A DNA stretch of 64,000 bases, from contig NZ_UTBZ01000099.1 in the NCBI RefSeq assembly GCF_900580865.1, positions 62,001 through 126,000 of the forward strand, given 5' to 3'. The DNA is from Pseudomonas viridiflava (GTDB lineage: Bacteria > Pseudomonadota > Gammaproteobacteria > Pseudomonadales > Pseudomonadaceae). The notes below the pieces were generated by a model that was not told the DNA's origin, ran no database searches, and saw only the letters and a program-made list of their open reading frames with translations. Shown here in pieces: positions 8,730 through 16,863 of this stretch; the stretch's first letter is position 1; every line of letters begins with the position of its first letter. The translations under genes were made by a program, and so were the position numbers.

Positions 8730-9584
8730 ATGATCTCGCAGGAAGTACTGCTGGCGTTTGTCCAGGCCGCCACGCAAGGCTCGTTCTCGGCGGCGGCGCG
8801 CAAACTGGGGCGCAGTCAGTCGACCATCAGCGCGGCGGTGGCCAGTCTGGAGATCGATCTGGATCTGCAGTTGTTCGATCGCAGCAGTCGCAAACCGACG
8901 CTGACCCCGGCCGGGCATGTGATGCTGCAACGGGCCGAGGCGATTCTGGCGGCCAGCAGTCGTCTGGAAATGACTGCGCGGCAGTTGTCCCAAGGCGTCG
9001 AACCGAAGCTGACGGTGGCGATTTCCGATACCTATCAGTCGGATCGTTTTGAAGCGGCGCTGGTCGGTTTCGAGCAGCGTTATCCGGATTTGGAACTGGA
9101 GTGTCTGATCGCCGAGTGCGATGACCTGGTTGAATTGGTCCAGCGTGGTCGTGCGCATCTGGCGTTCGCCGAAATGCAAGAGAGCTACCCGCCGGATCTT
9201 GTCACCTCAACCGTGGCCGAACGCACGGAAATTGCCCTGTTCGTTAGTCGTGAGCATCCGCTGGCGAAGCTTGATTACGTTGATCAGCCTGTGCTGGAGC
9301 AGCATCGCGAATTGCGCCTGGCGACCATCGTCAATCCTTATGACAGCCGTGGCAAAGGCCGGGTGTGGTCGGCGCCGAGTTATCTGATGTTGCTGGAAAT
9401 GGCCGAGAAAGGCTTTGGCTGGGCGCCGTTGCCGCGTTGGCTGGCGCAGCGCTTTGGCAATGATTTGCTGGTGGAATTGAAGGTGCGTGGCTGGCCTAAG
9501 CCGGTGTTTGTTGATGCGTTGTGGTCGCGGCTGTATCCGCCGGGGCCGGCGGGGAGCTGGTTGTTGAGCAAGATGCTGGAATAG
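8730..9584 (+). CDS. LysR-family regulator beside PACE gene
   Basis: A 284-aa LysR regulator with the helix-turn-helix at residues about 4-62 (FVQAATQGSFSAAARKLG, RSQSTISAAVASLEIDL) and a C-terminal effector-binding domain. The ATG at 8730 is preferred over the TTG one codon before. It is divergent from the PACE efflux gene with an 89-nt shared intergenic region, which suggests that it controls that gene in response to a transported cation. The same arrangement recurs at 21727-23162. Confidence 0.88.
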   Translation: MISQEVLLAFVQAATQGSFSAAARKLGRSQSTISAAVASLEIDLDLQLFDRSSRKPTLTPAGHVMLQRAEAILAASSRLEMTARQLSQGVEPKLTVAISDTYQSDRFEAALVGFEQRYPDLELECLIAECDDLVELVQRGRAHLAFAEMQESYPPDLVTSTVAERTEIALFVSREHPLAKLDYVDQPVLEQHRELRLATIVNPYDSRGKGRVWSAPSYLMLLEMAEKGFGWAPLPRWLAQRFGNDLLVELKVRGWPKPVFVDALWSRLYPPGPAGSWLLSKMLE

Positions 9585-9621
9585 CGGCGCTGCCAATCGC
9601 TGGCAAGCCTGAAGTCAAAAG

Positions 9622-9929
9622 CCCCTCACCCCAGCCCTCTCCCGGGGGGAGAGGGAGCCGACCGCATTGTGTTGCGTCATACATCGACCTGAGCGACCGA
9701 GTCGATTATGGATTCATTGCGACCTTAAACTTCAACCAGATTGGGTCGATTATGGATTCATTGCGACCTTAAACTTCAACCAGATTGGGTCGATTATGGA
9801 TTCATTGCGGCCTTAACCTCGACCAGATTGGGTCGATTCTGGATTCAAAGCCGATCGTTCAAGTCGGCGAACCTCTCCAATATCCCCCAATCAGTCCCCT
9901 CTCCCTCTGGGAGAGGGCTAGGGTGAGGG
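9622..9929. repeat. Dispersed CCCTCACCC / GGGTGAGGG element, copy 2
   Basis: This copy fills the 333-nt gap between the LysR and ECF sigma genes. The left arm CCCCTCACCCCAGCCCTCTC begins at 9622; the right arm GGGAGAGGGCTAGGGTGAGGG ends at 9929. The core is expanded by an internal 44-bp tandem repeat. The right arm runs into the 3' end of the sigma gene and carries its stop codon (9918-9920). Confidence 0.85.
9701..9848. repeat. 44-bp tandem repeat, about 3.4 units
   Basis: Units start with GTCGATTATGGATTCATTGC at 9701, 9745 and 9789 (period 44). A fourth, partial unit starts at 9832 after a 1-nt deletion. The first two units look identical; the third has several changes. Confidence 0.9.
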
Positions 9930-11159
9930 CAATTCCAGCGCCATGAGCCGCCCTTGAATAAACCGCCGCTCCGGCTCTTGCCGGGTCAGCTCCAACGCCC
10001 GCAAATACGCCGCCCTCGCCTCTTCCACCCTGCCCAACTGCCGGCAAAACTCCGCTCGCGCCGAATGCGCCAAGTGGTAATCCTGCAACTCCCCTCGCGC
10101 CAGAATCCCTTCAATCAGATTCAACCCGGCCAACGCCCCATCACGTTTGGCCACCGCCACCGCCCTGTTCAACTCGATCACCGGCGAAGGCACCGCACGC
10201 AACAGCACGTCATACAAGCCAACGATCTGCTCCCAATCGGTTTCTGCCGCTGACGGCGCCTCGGCATGCACTGCGGCAATCGCAGCCTGCAAACAATAAG
10301 GCCCAAACCGCCGCGTGGTCAGCGCACGCTCGACCAGCGCACAGCCTTCGGCTATCAACTCGCTATCCCACAATGAGCGATCCTGATCATCCAGCAGCAC
10401 CAGTTCACCACTCGGCGAAGTGCGCGCCGGCCGTCGCGACTCGTGCAACAGCATCATCGCCAGCAACCCCATGACTTCCGGCTCCGGCAGCAACTCCATC
10501 AACAACCGTCCCAGCCTGATCGCCTCACGCGTCAAATCCTCGCGGGTCAACTCAGCCCCACCCGACGCCGAATACCCTTCGTTGAACACCAGATAAATCA
10601 CCCGCAACACACTGTCGAGGCGCTCGGGCAATTCGCTCAGGCTCGGTACTTGATAAGGGATTTTTGCATCACGAATCTTCGCTTTGGCCCGCACGATGCG
10701 CTGGGCAATCGCCGCTGGCGCCGAGAGAAAGGCGCGGGCGATTTCCTCGGTGGTCAGGTCGCAGACTTCGCGCAAGGTCAGCGGCACTTGCGCATCCGCC
10801 GCCAGCGCCGGGTGACAACAGGTGAAGATCAGCCGCAGACGATCGTCTTCCACGTCCTCGCCACTCCAGTCGGCCTGCTCCAGTTCTTCCAGTTGCGCCA
10901 AAAACAATGGCTGCGAGGCTTTGAACCGCGCACGTCGGCGCAATACATCAATCGCCTTGAAGCGCCCGGTCGAGACCAGCCAGGTACGCGGATTATCCGG
11001 AACGCCGTCGCGCTGCCAGCGCTCGACCGCGACGAAGAACGCCTCATGCAAGGCCTCTTCGGCGAGGTCGAAATCACCCAGCAGGCGAATCAGCGTCGCC
11101 AGAATCCGCCGCGAGTCTTCGCGATAGACCTGCTCGACCCGCGCCCGAACCTCAGACAT
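9918..11159 (-). CDS. ECF42-type RNA polymerase sigma factor with C-terminal extension
   Basis: A 413-aa sigma factor. Sigma region 2 is at about residues 12-75 (ATLIRLLGDFDLAEEALHEA, then NPRTWLVSTGRFKAIDVLRR) and region 4 at about 120-180 (VPLTLREVCDLTTEEIARAF). A 200-residue C-terminal helical, TPR-like extension follows (FNEGYSASGG; RAVAVAKRDG; FCRQLGRVEEARAAYLRALE). This length and layout fit the ECF42 group, which is linked to DGPF proteins, and a DGPF gene overlaps it here. The start codon overlaps the DGPF stop by 8 nt, indicating coupling. The last codons (PSP-stop) are formed by repeat copy 2. Confidence 0.9.
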   Translation of the reverse strand: MSEVRARVEQVYREDSRRILATLIRLLGDFDLAEEALHEAFFVAVERWQRDGVPDNPRTWLVSTGRFKAIDVLRRRARFKASQPLFLAQLEELEQADWSGEDVEDDRLRLIFTCCHPALAADAQVPLTLREVCDLTTEEIARAFLSAPAAIAQRIVRAKAKIRDAKIPYQVPSLSELPERLDSVLRVIYLVFNEGYSASGGAELTREDLTREAIRLGRLLMELLPEPEVMGLLAMMLLHESRRPARTSPSGELVLLDDQDRSLWDSELIAEGCALVERALTTRRFGPYCLQAAIAAVHAEAPSAAETDWEQIVGLYDVLLRAVPSPVIELNRAVAVAKRDGALAGLNLIEGILARGELQDYHLAHSARAEFCRQLGRVEEARAAYLRALELTRQEPERRFIQGRLMALELPSP

Positions 11160-11496
11160 TCAACTGCCGCACCGGGCGCACTTCAACGCTGCCGACCCGC
11201 GCGGCCGGAATGTTGCCGGCGACCTGGATCGCTTCGTTGAGGTCCTTGGCGTCGATCAGGTAGAAACCGGCCAGTTGCTCCTTGGTTTCGGCGAACGGGC
11301 CGTCGGTGATCGACAGTTTGCCGTTGCGCATCCTGACGGTCGTGGCGGTCTGCACGGACTCCAGCGCTTCGGCGGCGACCATCCGCCCACTGCCCTGAAT
11401 CGACTCGGCATAAGCCCAGCACTCGGCGTCTTCCGGGCTGTCGGGCGATGAATGCAGCAGGCGCTCATCGCTGTAGACCAAGCATAAATACTTCAT
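11152..11496 (-). CDS. YciI/DGPF-domain protein
   Basis: A 114-aa small cytoplasmic protein with the DGPF signature in LSITDGPFAETKEQLAGFYL. It has the ferredoxin-like YciI fold of the family (start MKYLCLVYSD). DGPF proteins are regularly encoded beside ECF42 sigma factors and their role is not settled. It is the middle gene of a three-gene unit (NTF2-like, DGPF, sigma), and its stop overlaps the sigma start. The ATG at 11496 fits the family; an in-frame extension to 11523 does not. Confidence 0.9.
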   Translation of the reverse strand: MKYLCLVYSDERLLHSSPDSPEDAECWAYAESIQGSGRMVAAEALESVQTATTVRMRNGKLSITDGPFAETKEQLAGFYLIDAKDLNEAIQVAGNIPAARVGSVEVRPVRQLNV

Positions 11497-11536
11497 GGCG
11501 TTCTCCTGAATCGGACGGATCAACTATGGCTGAAGA

Positions 11537-11962
11537 TCAGGGGGTCACATCGAACAGCGTCGCGCCGCTCATCGGATCGAACGGCGCCGACCAGTGTTCG
11601 TGGGCGATTTTCCACGCCCCGCCAACCTGCCGATAGCAGGCGGTGACGCGCATCCAGCAGCTCTGGGTTTCGCCTTTCTCATTGGTGCCACCGCAGTTCG
11701 CCACCCAGTGCGCGAAGGCGATGTTGTCGGCGCTTTCGATGGCGATTTCGTGGAATTCGAAGATGTGCGGGCCGGGGCACATTTCCATGCACTCAATCCA
11801 GTGCGCACGGTAGGCCGGTTTGCCTTTGAATTGCAGGGCCTTGATCGCGTCGAAAGAGACGATGTCGTCGGCGTACAACGCCATGACTTTCTCCACGTCT
11901 TTGGTCATGACGGCTTCGCGGTAGGTGTTGATCAGGGTCTGGATTTCAGATTGTGCGCTCAT
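11537..11962 (-). CDS. SnoaL/NTF2-like protein
   Basis: A 141-aa protein with the alpha+beta cone of the NTF2-like superfamily. Residues about 5-40 are the helical opening (LINTYREAVMTKDVEKVMAL, then YADDIVSFD), and the strand near 100-130 ends in GGAWKIAHEHWSAPFDP. Such proteins are often small-molecule isomerases or ketosteroid/peroxide-related binding proteins, but no active-site assignment can be made. It is 40 nt upstream of the DGPF gene on the same strand, so it is probably the first gene of the sigma operon. Confidence 0.82.
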   Translation of the reverse strand: MSAQSEIQTLINTYREAVMTKDVEKVMALYADDIVSFDAIKALQFKGKPAYRAHWIECMEMCPGPHIFEFHEIAIESADNIAFAHWVANCGGTNEKGETQSCWMRVTACYRQVGGAWKIAHEHWSAPFDPMSGATLFDVTP

Positions 11963-12103
11963 GCTGTTCTCCGTGGTTTTTGTTGTGAAGACACCCTTAG
12001 TCGTTCGGCAAACAGGCGGATCGACAGACGAAACAAAAAATTTCCACTGAAGCCAAAATCGCTAGAATCCGAGGCTCATCTTTGTAGGAAAAAGGAAATT
12101 CCC

Positions 12104-12589
12104 GTGTCAGCCCAACTCGTGCCGTACGACAGCCTTAACGCCTTGCAGCGTGAGCAGGTCGAGGCGATTGAAATCCATGCCGAGCAGATCAAGTTCTCCG
12201 GTGATATCCATGGTGCCTTGCACACCCTGCTGTCGAAGCCCGGTCCCGGCGTGAAGGGTTTTGCGCTGTTGGCAGATAACGTGCCGGTGGCGTTTCTGCT
12301 GCTTAAGCGTCCGCCGGTGTTGCCGGCCTGGGCCGATGAACACAGCGCCACGTTGCATGCGTTGCAGGTTGATCGCCGCGCGCAGGGCAAGGGTTACGGC
12401 AAGGCCTGTCTGCAAGCGCTGCCCGAGGTTGCGCGTCTCGCGTGGCCGGAGATCAAGGGGCTGGAATTGTCGGTGGACGCGGATAACGACGCGGCGATCG
12501 CGCTGTACGCCAAGCACGGCTACGTCGACAGCGGCGAAGCGTACAAGGGCCGGATCGGTTACGAACGGCGCATGGGCCTGGTTTTCTAA
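12104..12589 (+). CDS. GNAT-family N-acetyltransferase
   Basis: A 161-aa GNAT enzyme. The acetyl-CoA pyrophosphate loop is seen in VDRRAQGKGYGKACLQ (Q/RxxGxG/A form) at about residues 86-101, followed by LSVDADNDAAIALYAKHGY, the usual motif B region. The start is a GTG at 12104 with AAGGA seven bases upstream; a longer in-frame reading to the left has no family support. The next gene, a PPOX flavoprotein, starts 18 nt downstream and may be cotranscribed. The substrate is unknown. Confidence 0.85.
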   Translation: MSAQLVPYDSLNALQREQVEAIEIHAEQIKFSGDIHGALHTLLSKPGPGVKGFALLADNVPVAFLLLKRPPVLPAWADEHSATLHALQVDRRAQGKGYGKACLQALPEVARLAWPEIKGLELSVDADNDAAIALYAKHGYVDSGEAYKGRIGYERRMGLVF

Positions 12590-12607
12590 ATCATCGAGGG
12601 ATGCACG

Positions 12608-13213
12608 ATGATCGATTCAATCGAAGCGCTGGAAGCGATTTACGGATTGCCGCATGAACGGGCGGTGCGCAAGCAGATCGGCTTTCTCAACGAGGATTAT
12701 CAGGCGATGGTGCGGGTTTCGCCGCTGGTGATCGTCAGCTCGGTGGGGGCCGATGGCCTCGACAATTCACCGCGCGGCGACAAGGCCGGATTTGTGCGGA
12801 TCATTGATGAACGCACGCTGGCGCTGCCGGATCGCCCGGGCAACAACCGCATCGATACCCTGCGCAATGTGCTGCAGGATTCGCGGGTGTCGTTGTTGTT
12901 CATCATTCCGGGGATTGGCGAGACATTGCGGGTCAATGGCACGGCGGTGATTAGTGCTGAGCCTGAGCTGTTGGAAAGCTTTGCGGTGAATGGCAAACCG
13001 GCGAAAACGGTGTTGCTGGTGACGGTGGAGGCGGCGTTCTTTCATTGCTCGAAAGCCTTCGTCCGCTCCGACGCGTGGAACCCGGAAACGCATCTGCCGC
13101 GCTCGGCCCTGCCCTCTGCGGGCGCCTTCCACAAGCGCCTGAATGACGGGCAGTTCGATGCCGACACTTACGATCGTGAAGCGCCGAAACGGGTAAGCGA
13201 TACCCTTTACTGA
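12608..13213 (+). CDS. PPOX-type FMN-binding flavoprotein
   Basis: A 201-aa protein of the pyridoxamine 5'-phosphate oxidase-like split-barrel superfamily, closest by recall to the MSMEG_1061-type group. Visible family features are SPLVIVSSVGADGLDNSPRG, the FMN-phosphate region LPDRPGNNRIDTLRNVL, and SLLFIIPGIGETLRVNGTA. The last 50 residues include FFHCSKAFVRSDAWNP. Members bind FMN or F420; the reaction of this group is not established. It follows the GNAT gene by 18 nt. Confidence 0.85.
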   Translation: MIDSIEALEAIYGLPHERAVRKQIGFLNEDYQAMVRVSPLVIVSSVGADGLDNSPRGDKAGFVRIIDERTLALPDRPGNNRIDTLRNVLQDSRVSLLFIIPGIGETLRVNGTAVISAEPELLESFAVNGKPAKTVLLVTVEAAFFHCSKAFVRSDAWNPETHLPRSALPSAGAFHKRLNDGQFDADTYDREAPKRVSDTLY

Positions 13214-13231
13214 CACAACACGGTCCCCCGC

Positions 13232-13315
13232 GTAGGAGCTGCCGAAGGCTGCGATCTTTTGACCTTGCTGTTAAAAATCAAGATCAAAAGATCGCAGCCT
13301 TCGGCAGCTCCTACA
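13232..13315. repeat. REP doublet, GTAGGAGCTGCCGAAGG type
   Basis: Inverted arms GTAGGAGCTGCCGAAGGCTG and complement lie between the convergent PPOX and GNAT genes, with the usual GATCTTTTGA centre. Confidence 0.9.
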
Positions 13316-13333
13316 GTGGAGATCGGTGTGGGG

Positions 13334-13822
13334 TTAGAGGGTCAGGATCATCTCGTGCCACGCCATGCCGCCGTGATCCGACTCCGACGGTTTGATGTAG
13401 GCAAAACCAAACCCGGCATACAGCGGAATATGCTTTTCCTTGCACATCAAATGAATCGTCGCTTTATCCATCCCTCGCATACGTTCAATGAACTCGCCCA
13501 TCAAACGCTTGGCCAAACCCTGCCCCTGATAATCCGGGTGCACCACCACCGACATGATCACCACGTTCGGCCCTTCCGGGTCGTGGCCGATCAGTTCCTT
13601 GAACGCCTCGTCCGACATCTGCACATCAAACGCCGCGCCGGAATTGACGAACCCTGTCACCACACCATCCACTTCAGCGACGATAAAACCTTCCGGCCAT
13701 GTCGCGATGCGCGTGGCGATTTTCTCGCGGGTAGCCGCTTCGTCACCTTCGTAGGCAACGGTTTCTATGGCGTAGCAGCGGTCCAGGTCGGCGGCGGTGA
13801 CGTTGCGGATAACAGTGTTCAT
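13334..13822 (-). CDS. GNAT-family N-acetyltransferase
   Basis: A 162-aa acetyltransferase. The acetyl-CoA binding motif is VVHPDYQGQGLAKRLMGEFI (about residues 97-116), preceded by the strand NVVIMSVV. The start MNTVIRNVTAADLDRCYAIE and the segment IETVAYEGDEAATREKIATR recall the acetyltransferases related to serotonin/arylalkylamine acetyltransferase. The true substrate is unknown. It is a single gene, convergent with the PPOX gene. Confidence 0.85.
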   Translation of the reverse strand: MNTVIRNVTAADLDRCYAIETVAYEGDEAATREKIATRIATWPEGFIVAEVDGVVTGFVNSGAAFDVQMSDEAFKELIGHDPEGPNVVIMSVVVHPDYQGQGLAKRLMGEFIERMRGMDKATIHLMCKEKHIPLYAGFGFAYIKPSESDHGGMAWHEMILTL

Positions 13823-14045
13823 GGCAGCTCGGAATCTGTCAGTAAAAGATGACGCATCTTAAGCCAATGGAGTTGGCATTTCGATCAATATGCGCCTTGC
13901 ACTAACATCGATTTGTCCTTGGGGCAACTGTCAGACTTGACAGCTATACGCGTCACTAAGTTTGCCCTCTAATAAAAATCCCAACGCTGTCGTCCAGAAC
14001 GTCAAGGACAGGTTGCCCTTAACTCTGACTACGGAAGGAAATCTT

Positions 14046-15224
14046 ATGAGCCTCTCCAACAGCGTGGCGCCAGGTCAATTCGACGACAGTTTTGGCACAG
14101 AACGAAACGGTCAGTTGCATATCGGCGCGCAAGGTATCAGCGGTTTCTCAGCACTACTGCCCGATGGATCTTTCACCACTGTCGGATACTTCGAAAACAA
14201 CCGGGAAAAGCCGATAGGATCAGTGAAACATAACGCCCTGGGTTTGTTCGATACTGATTACGGTGTGGTTAATATATCGGAACCTTTGATTCGCACTGTT
14301 TATGCGATAGCTGCGCAACCTGACGGGAAGGTAGTCGTGCTAGGTGCTTACTATCAGGAGGGACGCGACGACAGGTTGGCCTACCTTGCACGCCTTTCCG
14401 TCAATGGCCAACCGGATGATACTTTTGGTAAGGGCGGGATGTGTTTTCTCGACGAAAAGATCAGCAATAAATTTGTAAGCGTTTTCGCCCTGACCGTACA
14501 ACCGGACGGCAAAGTACTTGCGACCTTCACCGGTGACACGTCCAGCACAATCATTCGACTTAATAAGAATGGCGAACCAGATGCTGATTTCGGCGAAAGC
14601 GGCACGATTTATTTATCCGGCACTGTTCTTCAAAGCCTGGTTTTGCACCGCGAGGGATACGTGTTCGGCGGGCACAACAATACGGCTGGCGTCGTTTTGC
14701 GCTATCTCGATGACGGTAGTCCAGATACTTCTTTCGGTGACCAGGGTGTCTTCGAAGTCAACTTAACATCAGGACCAGGACTACCCTGCGTTTTCGGATT
14801 AGCCACCGAGGTCAATGGAAACATCACACTGGCAGGCTCTGTATGGCATCAGCCATCTGAAATCAACTTTATCGCACGGCTTTTACCTGATGGAAAACCT
14901 GATGACAGTTTCAACCAAGGCACTGTCCTGGAAACAACTACAGAAAAAGGCGCCTATAAAGCGCTGGCCATTCAAGCTGACGGCAAACCCGTTGCACTCG
15001 CTCGCGACACCTACTACGGTAACGAGGTAAATATCATTCGCCATAAGCCGAGCGGCGAATGGGATGACACTTTTGGAACAGCAGGTGTAGCACTGGCCTA
15101 CGAGGATCCAAACGGGCGCCCCGTAGTCTCCTATATCGACAAAATGCAGATCCAGACAGACGGAAAAATCCTGGTCTCCGGATTTTACCGGAATGCTTCT
15201 TATATCGGACGCCTGCACGGGTAA
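14046..15224 (+). CDS. Delta-60 repeat protein (beta-propeller-like)
   Basis: A 392-aa protein built from about seven repeats of 50-60 residues. Each is marked by G-x-P/F-D-D/T-S/T/D-F-G and a glycine two or three residues on: FDDSFGTERNG, PDDTFGKGG, PDADFGESG, PDTSFGDQG, PDDSFNQG, WDDTFGTAG. The linking segment VQPDGKVL or AQPDGKVV also recurs. This is the delta-60 repeat, named from myxobacteria and predicted to form beta-propellers. No signal peptide or export motif is visible. The start at 14046 has AAGGA upstream. Two 60-nt stretches counted by hand are 52% and 48% GC, against 68% in the nearby GNAT gene, which suggests acquisition by transfer. Confidence 0.85.
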   Translation: MSLSNSVAPGQFDDSFGTERNGQLHIGAQGISGFSALLPDGSFTTVGYFENNREKPIGSVKHNALGLFDTDYGVVNISEPLIRTVYAIAAQPDGKVVVLGAYYQEGRDDRLAYLARLSVNGQPDDTFGKGGMCFLDEKISNKFVSVFALTVQPDGKVLATFTGDTSSTIIRLNKNGEPDADFGESGTIYLSGTVLQSLVLHREGYVFGGHNNTAGVVLRYLDDGSPDTSFGDQGVFEVNLTSGPGLPCVFGLATEVNGNITLAGSVWHQPSEINFIARLLPDGKPDDSFNQGTVLETTTEKGAYKALAIQADGKPVALARDTYYGNEVNIIRHKPSGEWDDTFGTAGVALAYEDPNGRPVVSYIDKMQIQTDGKILVSGFYRNASYIGRLHG

Positions 15225-15319
15225 ACTGCCCGGATTGAAAACCCCTCATATAAATTCCGTGCAATGGGGTAAAACTTCTGTATAGCGGCCTCCACCGACG
15301 GTCACTCTGAGCTAAAGCT

Positions 15320-15341
15320 ATCGCTGTCTATAAACAGCGAT
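15320..15341. other. Perfect 8-bp hairpin before small ORF
   Basis: ATCGCTGT and ACAGCGAT flank a 6-nt loop, 13 nt before the ATG of the 34-aa ORF. There is no T run, so it is not a typical terminator; it could influence translation of the small ORF. Confidence 0.5.
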
Positions 15342-15353
15342 GGAACACAACTT

Positions 15354-15458
15354 ATGAGCAGCGTTGAGATCGGTCTGTTGATGGTGTTGGGCATCAGTAC
15401 GTTCGGCTTTATCACCTTGGGCATCGACCTGTTGCGGGCGCGACGTAAACAGCGTTGA
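15354..15458 (+). CDS. Small putative membrane protein, 34 aa
   Basis: A short reading frame, MSSVEIGLLMVLGISTFGFI then TLGIDLLRARRKQR. Residues about 5-27 can form one membrane helix, and the strongly basic tail predicts a cytoplasmic C-terminus. A near-perfect terminator hairpin begins 4 nt after the stop codon, and the codon use is ordinary for the organism, so it may well be real. The ribosome site is weak. No family is recognised. Confidence 0.5.
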   Translation: MSSVEIGLLMVLGISTFGFITLGIDLLRARRKQR

Positions 15459-15461
15459 AAG

Positions 15462-15490
15462 CATGAGGCGGATCAGTGATCCGCCTCATG
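15462..15490. terminator. Convergent terminator hairpin
   Basis: A 13-bp stem (CATGAGGCGGATC with GATCCGCCTCATG, loop AGT) lies between the 34-aa ORF and the oppositely oriented GyrI-like gene. The T tract is weak on both sides. Confidence 0.7.
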
Positions 15491-15499
15491 TCTGTTGGC

Positions 15500-15994
15500 T
15501 CAGGCCTTGGTATCGACCGGCACACAGATCTCCAGTTTGCCGGTGTGCAGCTTCGGATTGAAATCGGCGCTGTAGCGCTCCAGTTCCGGGGCGTTGAGCT
15601 CCACGTAATGAGAGCTCGGCAGCCAGGTCTTGTAGATGTATTGCAGAGTTTGCGGCAACTGATCGAGCGGTCCCTTGTGCTCAAACACCGCGTACTGCCG
15701 GGGCAGCACTTCCACCCACTGATAAACCTTCTGGTCGAGGTCATCGAGCTTGCTGATTTCCACTCCGGCGATGTAATCGAAGCCACCCTTGCCGTCGAAA
15801 TTGCTGCAAACACCGTAGGTCACTTCGTTCTTTTGCCCCTGGATCTTTCCCAAGTGCGGCAAGAACTTTTCCCACAGCGCCGGGATGTCTTTGGCTGTGT
15901 CTTGAGTAAATCGACCGCGAAAGCCTGCAATCAGCAGGAAGTGTCCATGTTCGAAGCGAGGTTCAGCCACTTCGACGCGTGTTTGCTCATCCAT
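15500..15994 (-). CDS. GyrI-like small-molecule-binding protein
   Basis: A 164-aa protein with the GyrI-like/AraC effector-binding fold and no DNA-binding domain. It shows the paired beta-alpha-beta-beta repeats, with landmarks HFLLIAGFRGRFT, IPALWEKFLPHLG, VTYGVCSNFDGKGGFDYIAG, QYAVFEHKGPLDQLPQTLQY and LEICVPVD at the end. Stand-alone members bind hydrophobic or cationic compounds, and some inhibit gyrase or have hydrolase activity. The start at 15994 (MDEQTRVEV) is set by the family; an upstream in-frame ATG at 16102 would overlap the LysE gene. It lies 67 nt downstream of lysE and may be cotranscribed with it. Confidence 0.8.
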   Translation of the reverse strand: MDEQTRVEVAEPRFEHGHFLLIAGFRGRFTQDTAKDIPALWEKFLPHLGKIQGQKNEVTYGVCSNFDGKGGFDYIAGVEISKLDDLDQKVYQWVEVLPRQYAVFEHKGPLDQLPQTLQYIYKTWLPSSHYVELNAPELERYSADFNPKLHTGKLEICVPVDTKA

Positions 15995-16061
15995 GACTCG
16001 ACTCCTGGAACAAAAAAGGGGTTCGGCTGGGAGTATAGAAAGCCAAACCCAATTCGCACGC

Positions 16062-16724
16062 TTACAGCGAATGCAACTGCTCGACGGCGCCCGAACCGAC
16101 AAACTCGTTATAGCCGGATACGATCACGTAGACCGCGAAATAGCAGAAGATCGCTGCAGATGCCATATAGGAATAGCGCAACAGCTTATCACCCAGCAGC
16201 TTGCCACCGTGGCTCGCGGCGAAGCATAAACCCGCCGACCAAAGCAGCCCGGCGCAGAGGAAACCGCCAAGGAACAGCGCCGAACTCAAAGGGCCGCCGC
16301 CACCGGAACGGGCGATCAACGTACCGCCCACCGCCGCGAACCAGAGAATCGCGCTTGGCGATGACATGGCGAGGAAAATCCCCCGGAAGAACTCCTTGCG
16401 ATGAGAGTTCTGCCCTACCTCAGCGGTCGCGGCCAGTTGCGCTTCGTGGTGAATCGCCGAGTAAATCATCTTCGCCGCAAAGTAGATCAGCAGCGCCGAG
16501 CCGCCGATCCACAACACCCAACGCACGCTTTCGTACTGCAGCAAAACCGTCATGCCGGCCAGCGCCAGCACCGCGTAGATCAGGTCGCCGACGCAGGTGC
16601 CAAGGCCCAGCGCAAAGCCCTGAAAGTAACCACGCTGCATCGCCAGGGTGATCATCGCGATGTTGGCCACGCCGATATCCAGGCACAGCGAAAGGCTCAG
16701 CAAGAAGCCGCTGGTGAATTCCAT
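16062..16724 (-). CDS. LysE/RhtB-family amino acid exporter
   Basis: A 220-aa inner-membrane protein with about six helices. It has the LysE-type opening (MEFTSGFLLSLSLCLDIGVA, then NIAMITLAMQRG, then GFALGLGTCVGDLIY) and the SSPSAILWFAAVGGT segment. Family members export amino acids or derivatives; the substrate is not evident. It is divergent from alaC across a 139-nt gap, so it might export alanine or a related product, but this is only contextual. Confidence 0.85.
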   Translation of the reverse strand: MEFTSGFLLSLSLCLDIGVANIAMITLAMQRGYFQGFALGLGTCVGDLIYAVLALAGMTVLLQYESVRWVLWIGGSALLIYFAAKMIYSAIHHEAQLAATAEVGQNSHRKEFFRGIFLAMSSPSAILWFAAVGGTLIARSGGGGPLSSALFLGGFLCAGLLWSAGLCFAASHGGKLLGDKLLRYSYMASAAIFCYFAVYVIVSGYNEFVGSGAVEQLHSL

Positions 16725-16863
16725 CTACCGATTTCCTTGGTACAAAATTGTTTACAAACGGGCTGGACAGTATGCCATCACTGACCTTATCTTCCGCCAC
16801 AGGTCACCGCAGTGACCGGCGTCGCTCGGACGGTTCCGGGCGCTTACGTTATCCGAGGCAACA

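Noticed and set aside
9701..9848. CRISPR-like array
   Set aside because: The repeated units are contiguous 44-bp tandem copies with no spacers, inside a dispersed repeat, and no cas gene is present.
13928..13943. Hairpin CTGTCA-GACT-TGACAG as regulatory element of the delta-60 gene
   Set aside because: It is short, no known binding consensus fits, and no promoter spacing could be matched to it with confidence.
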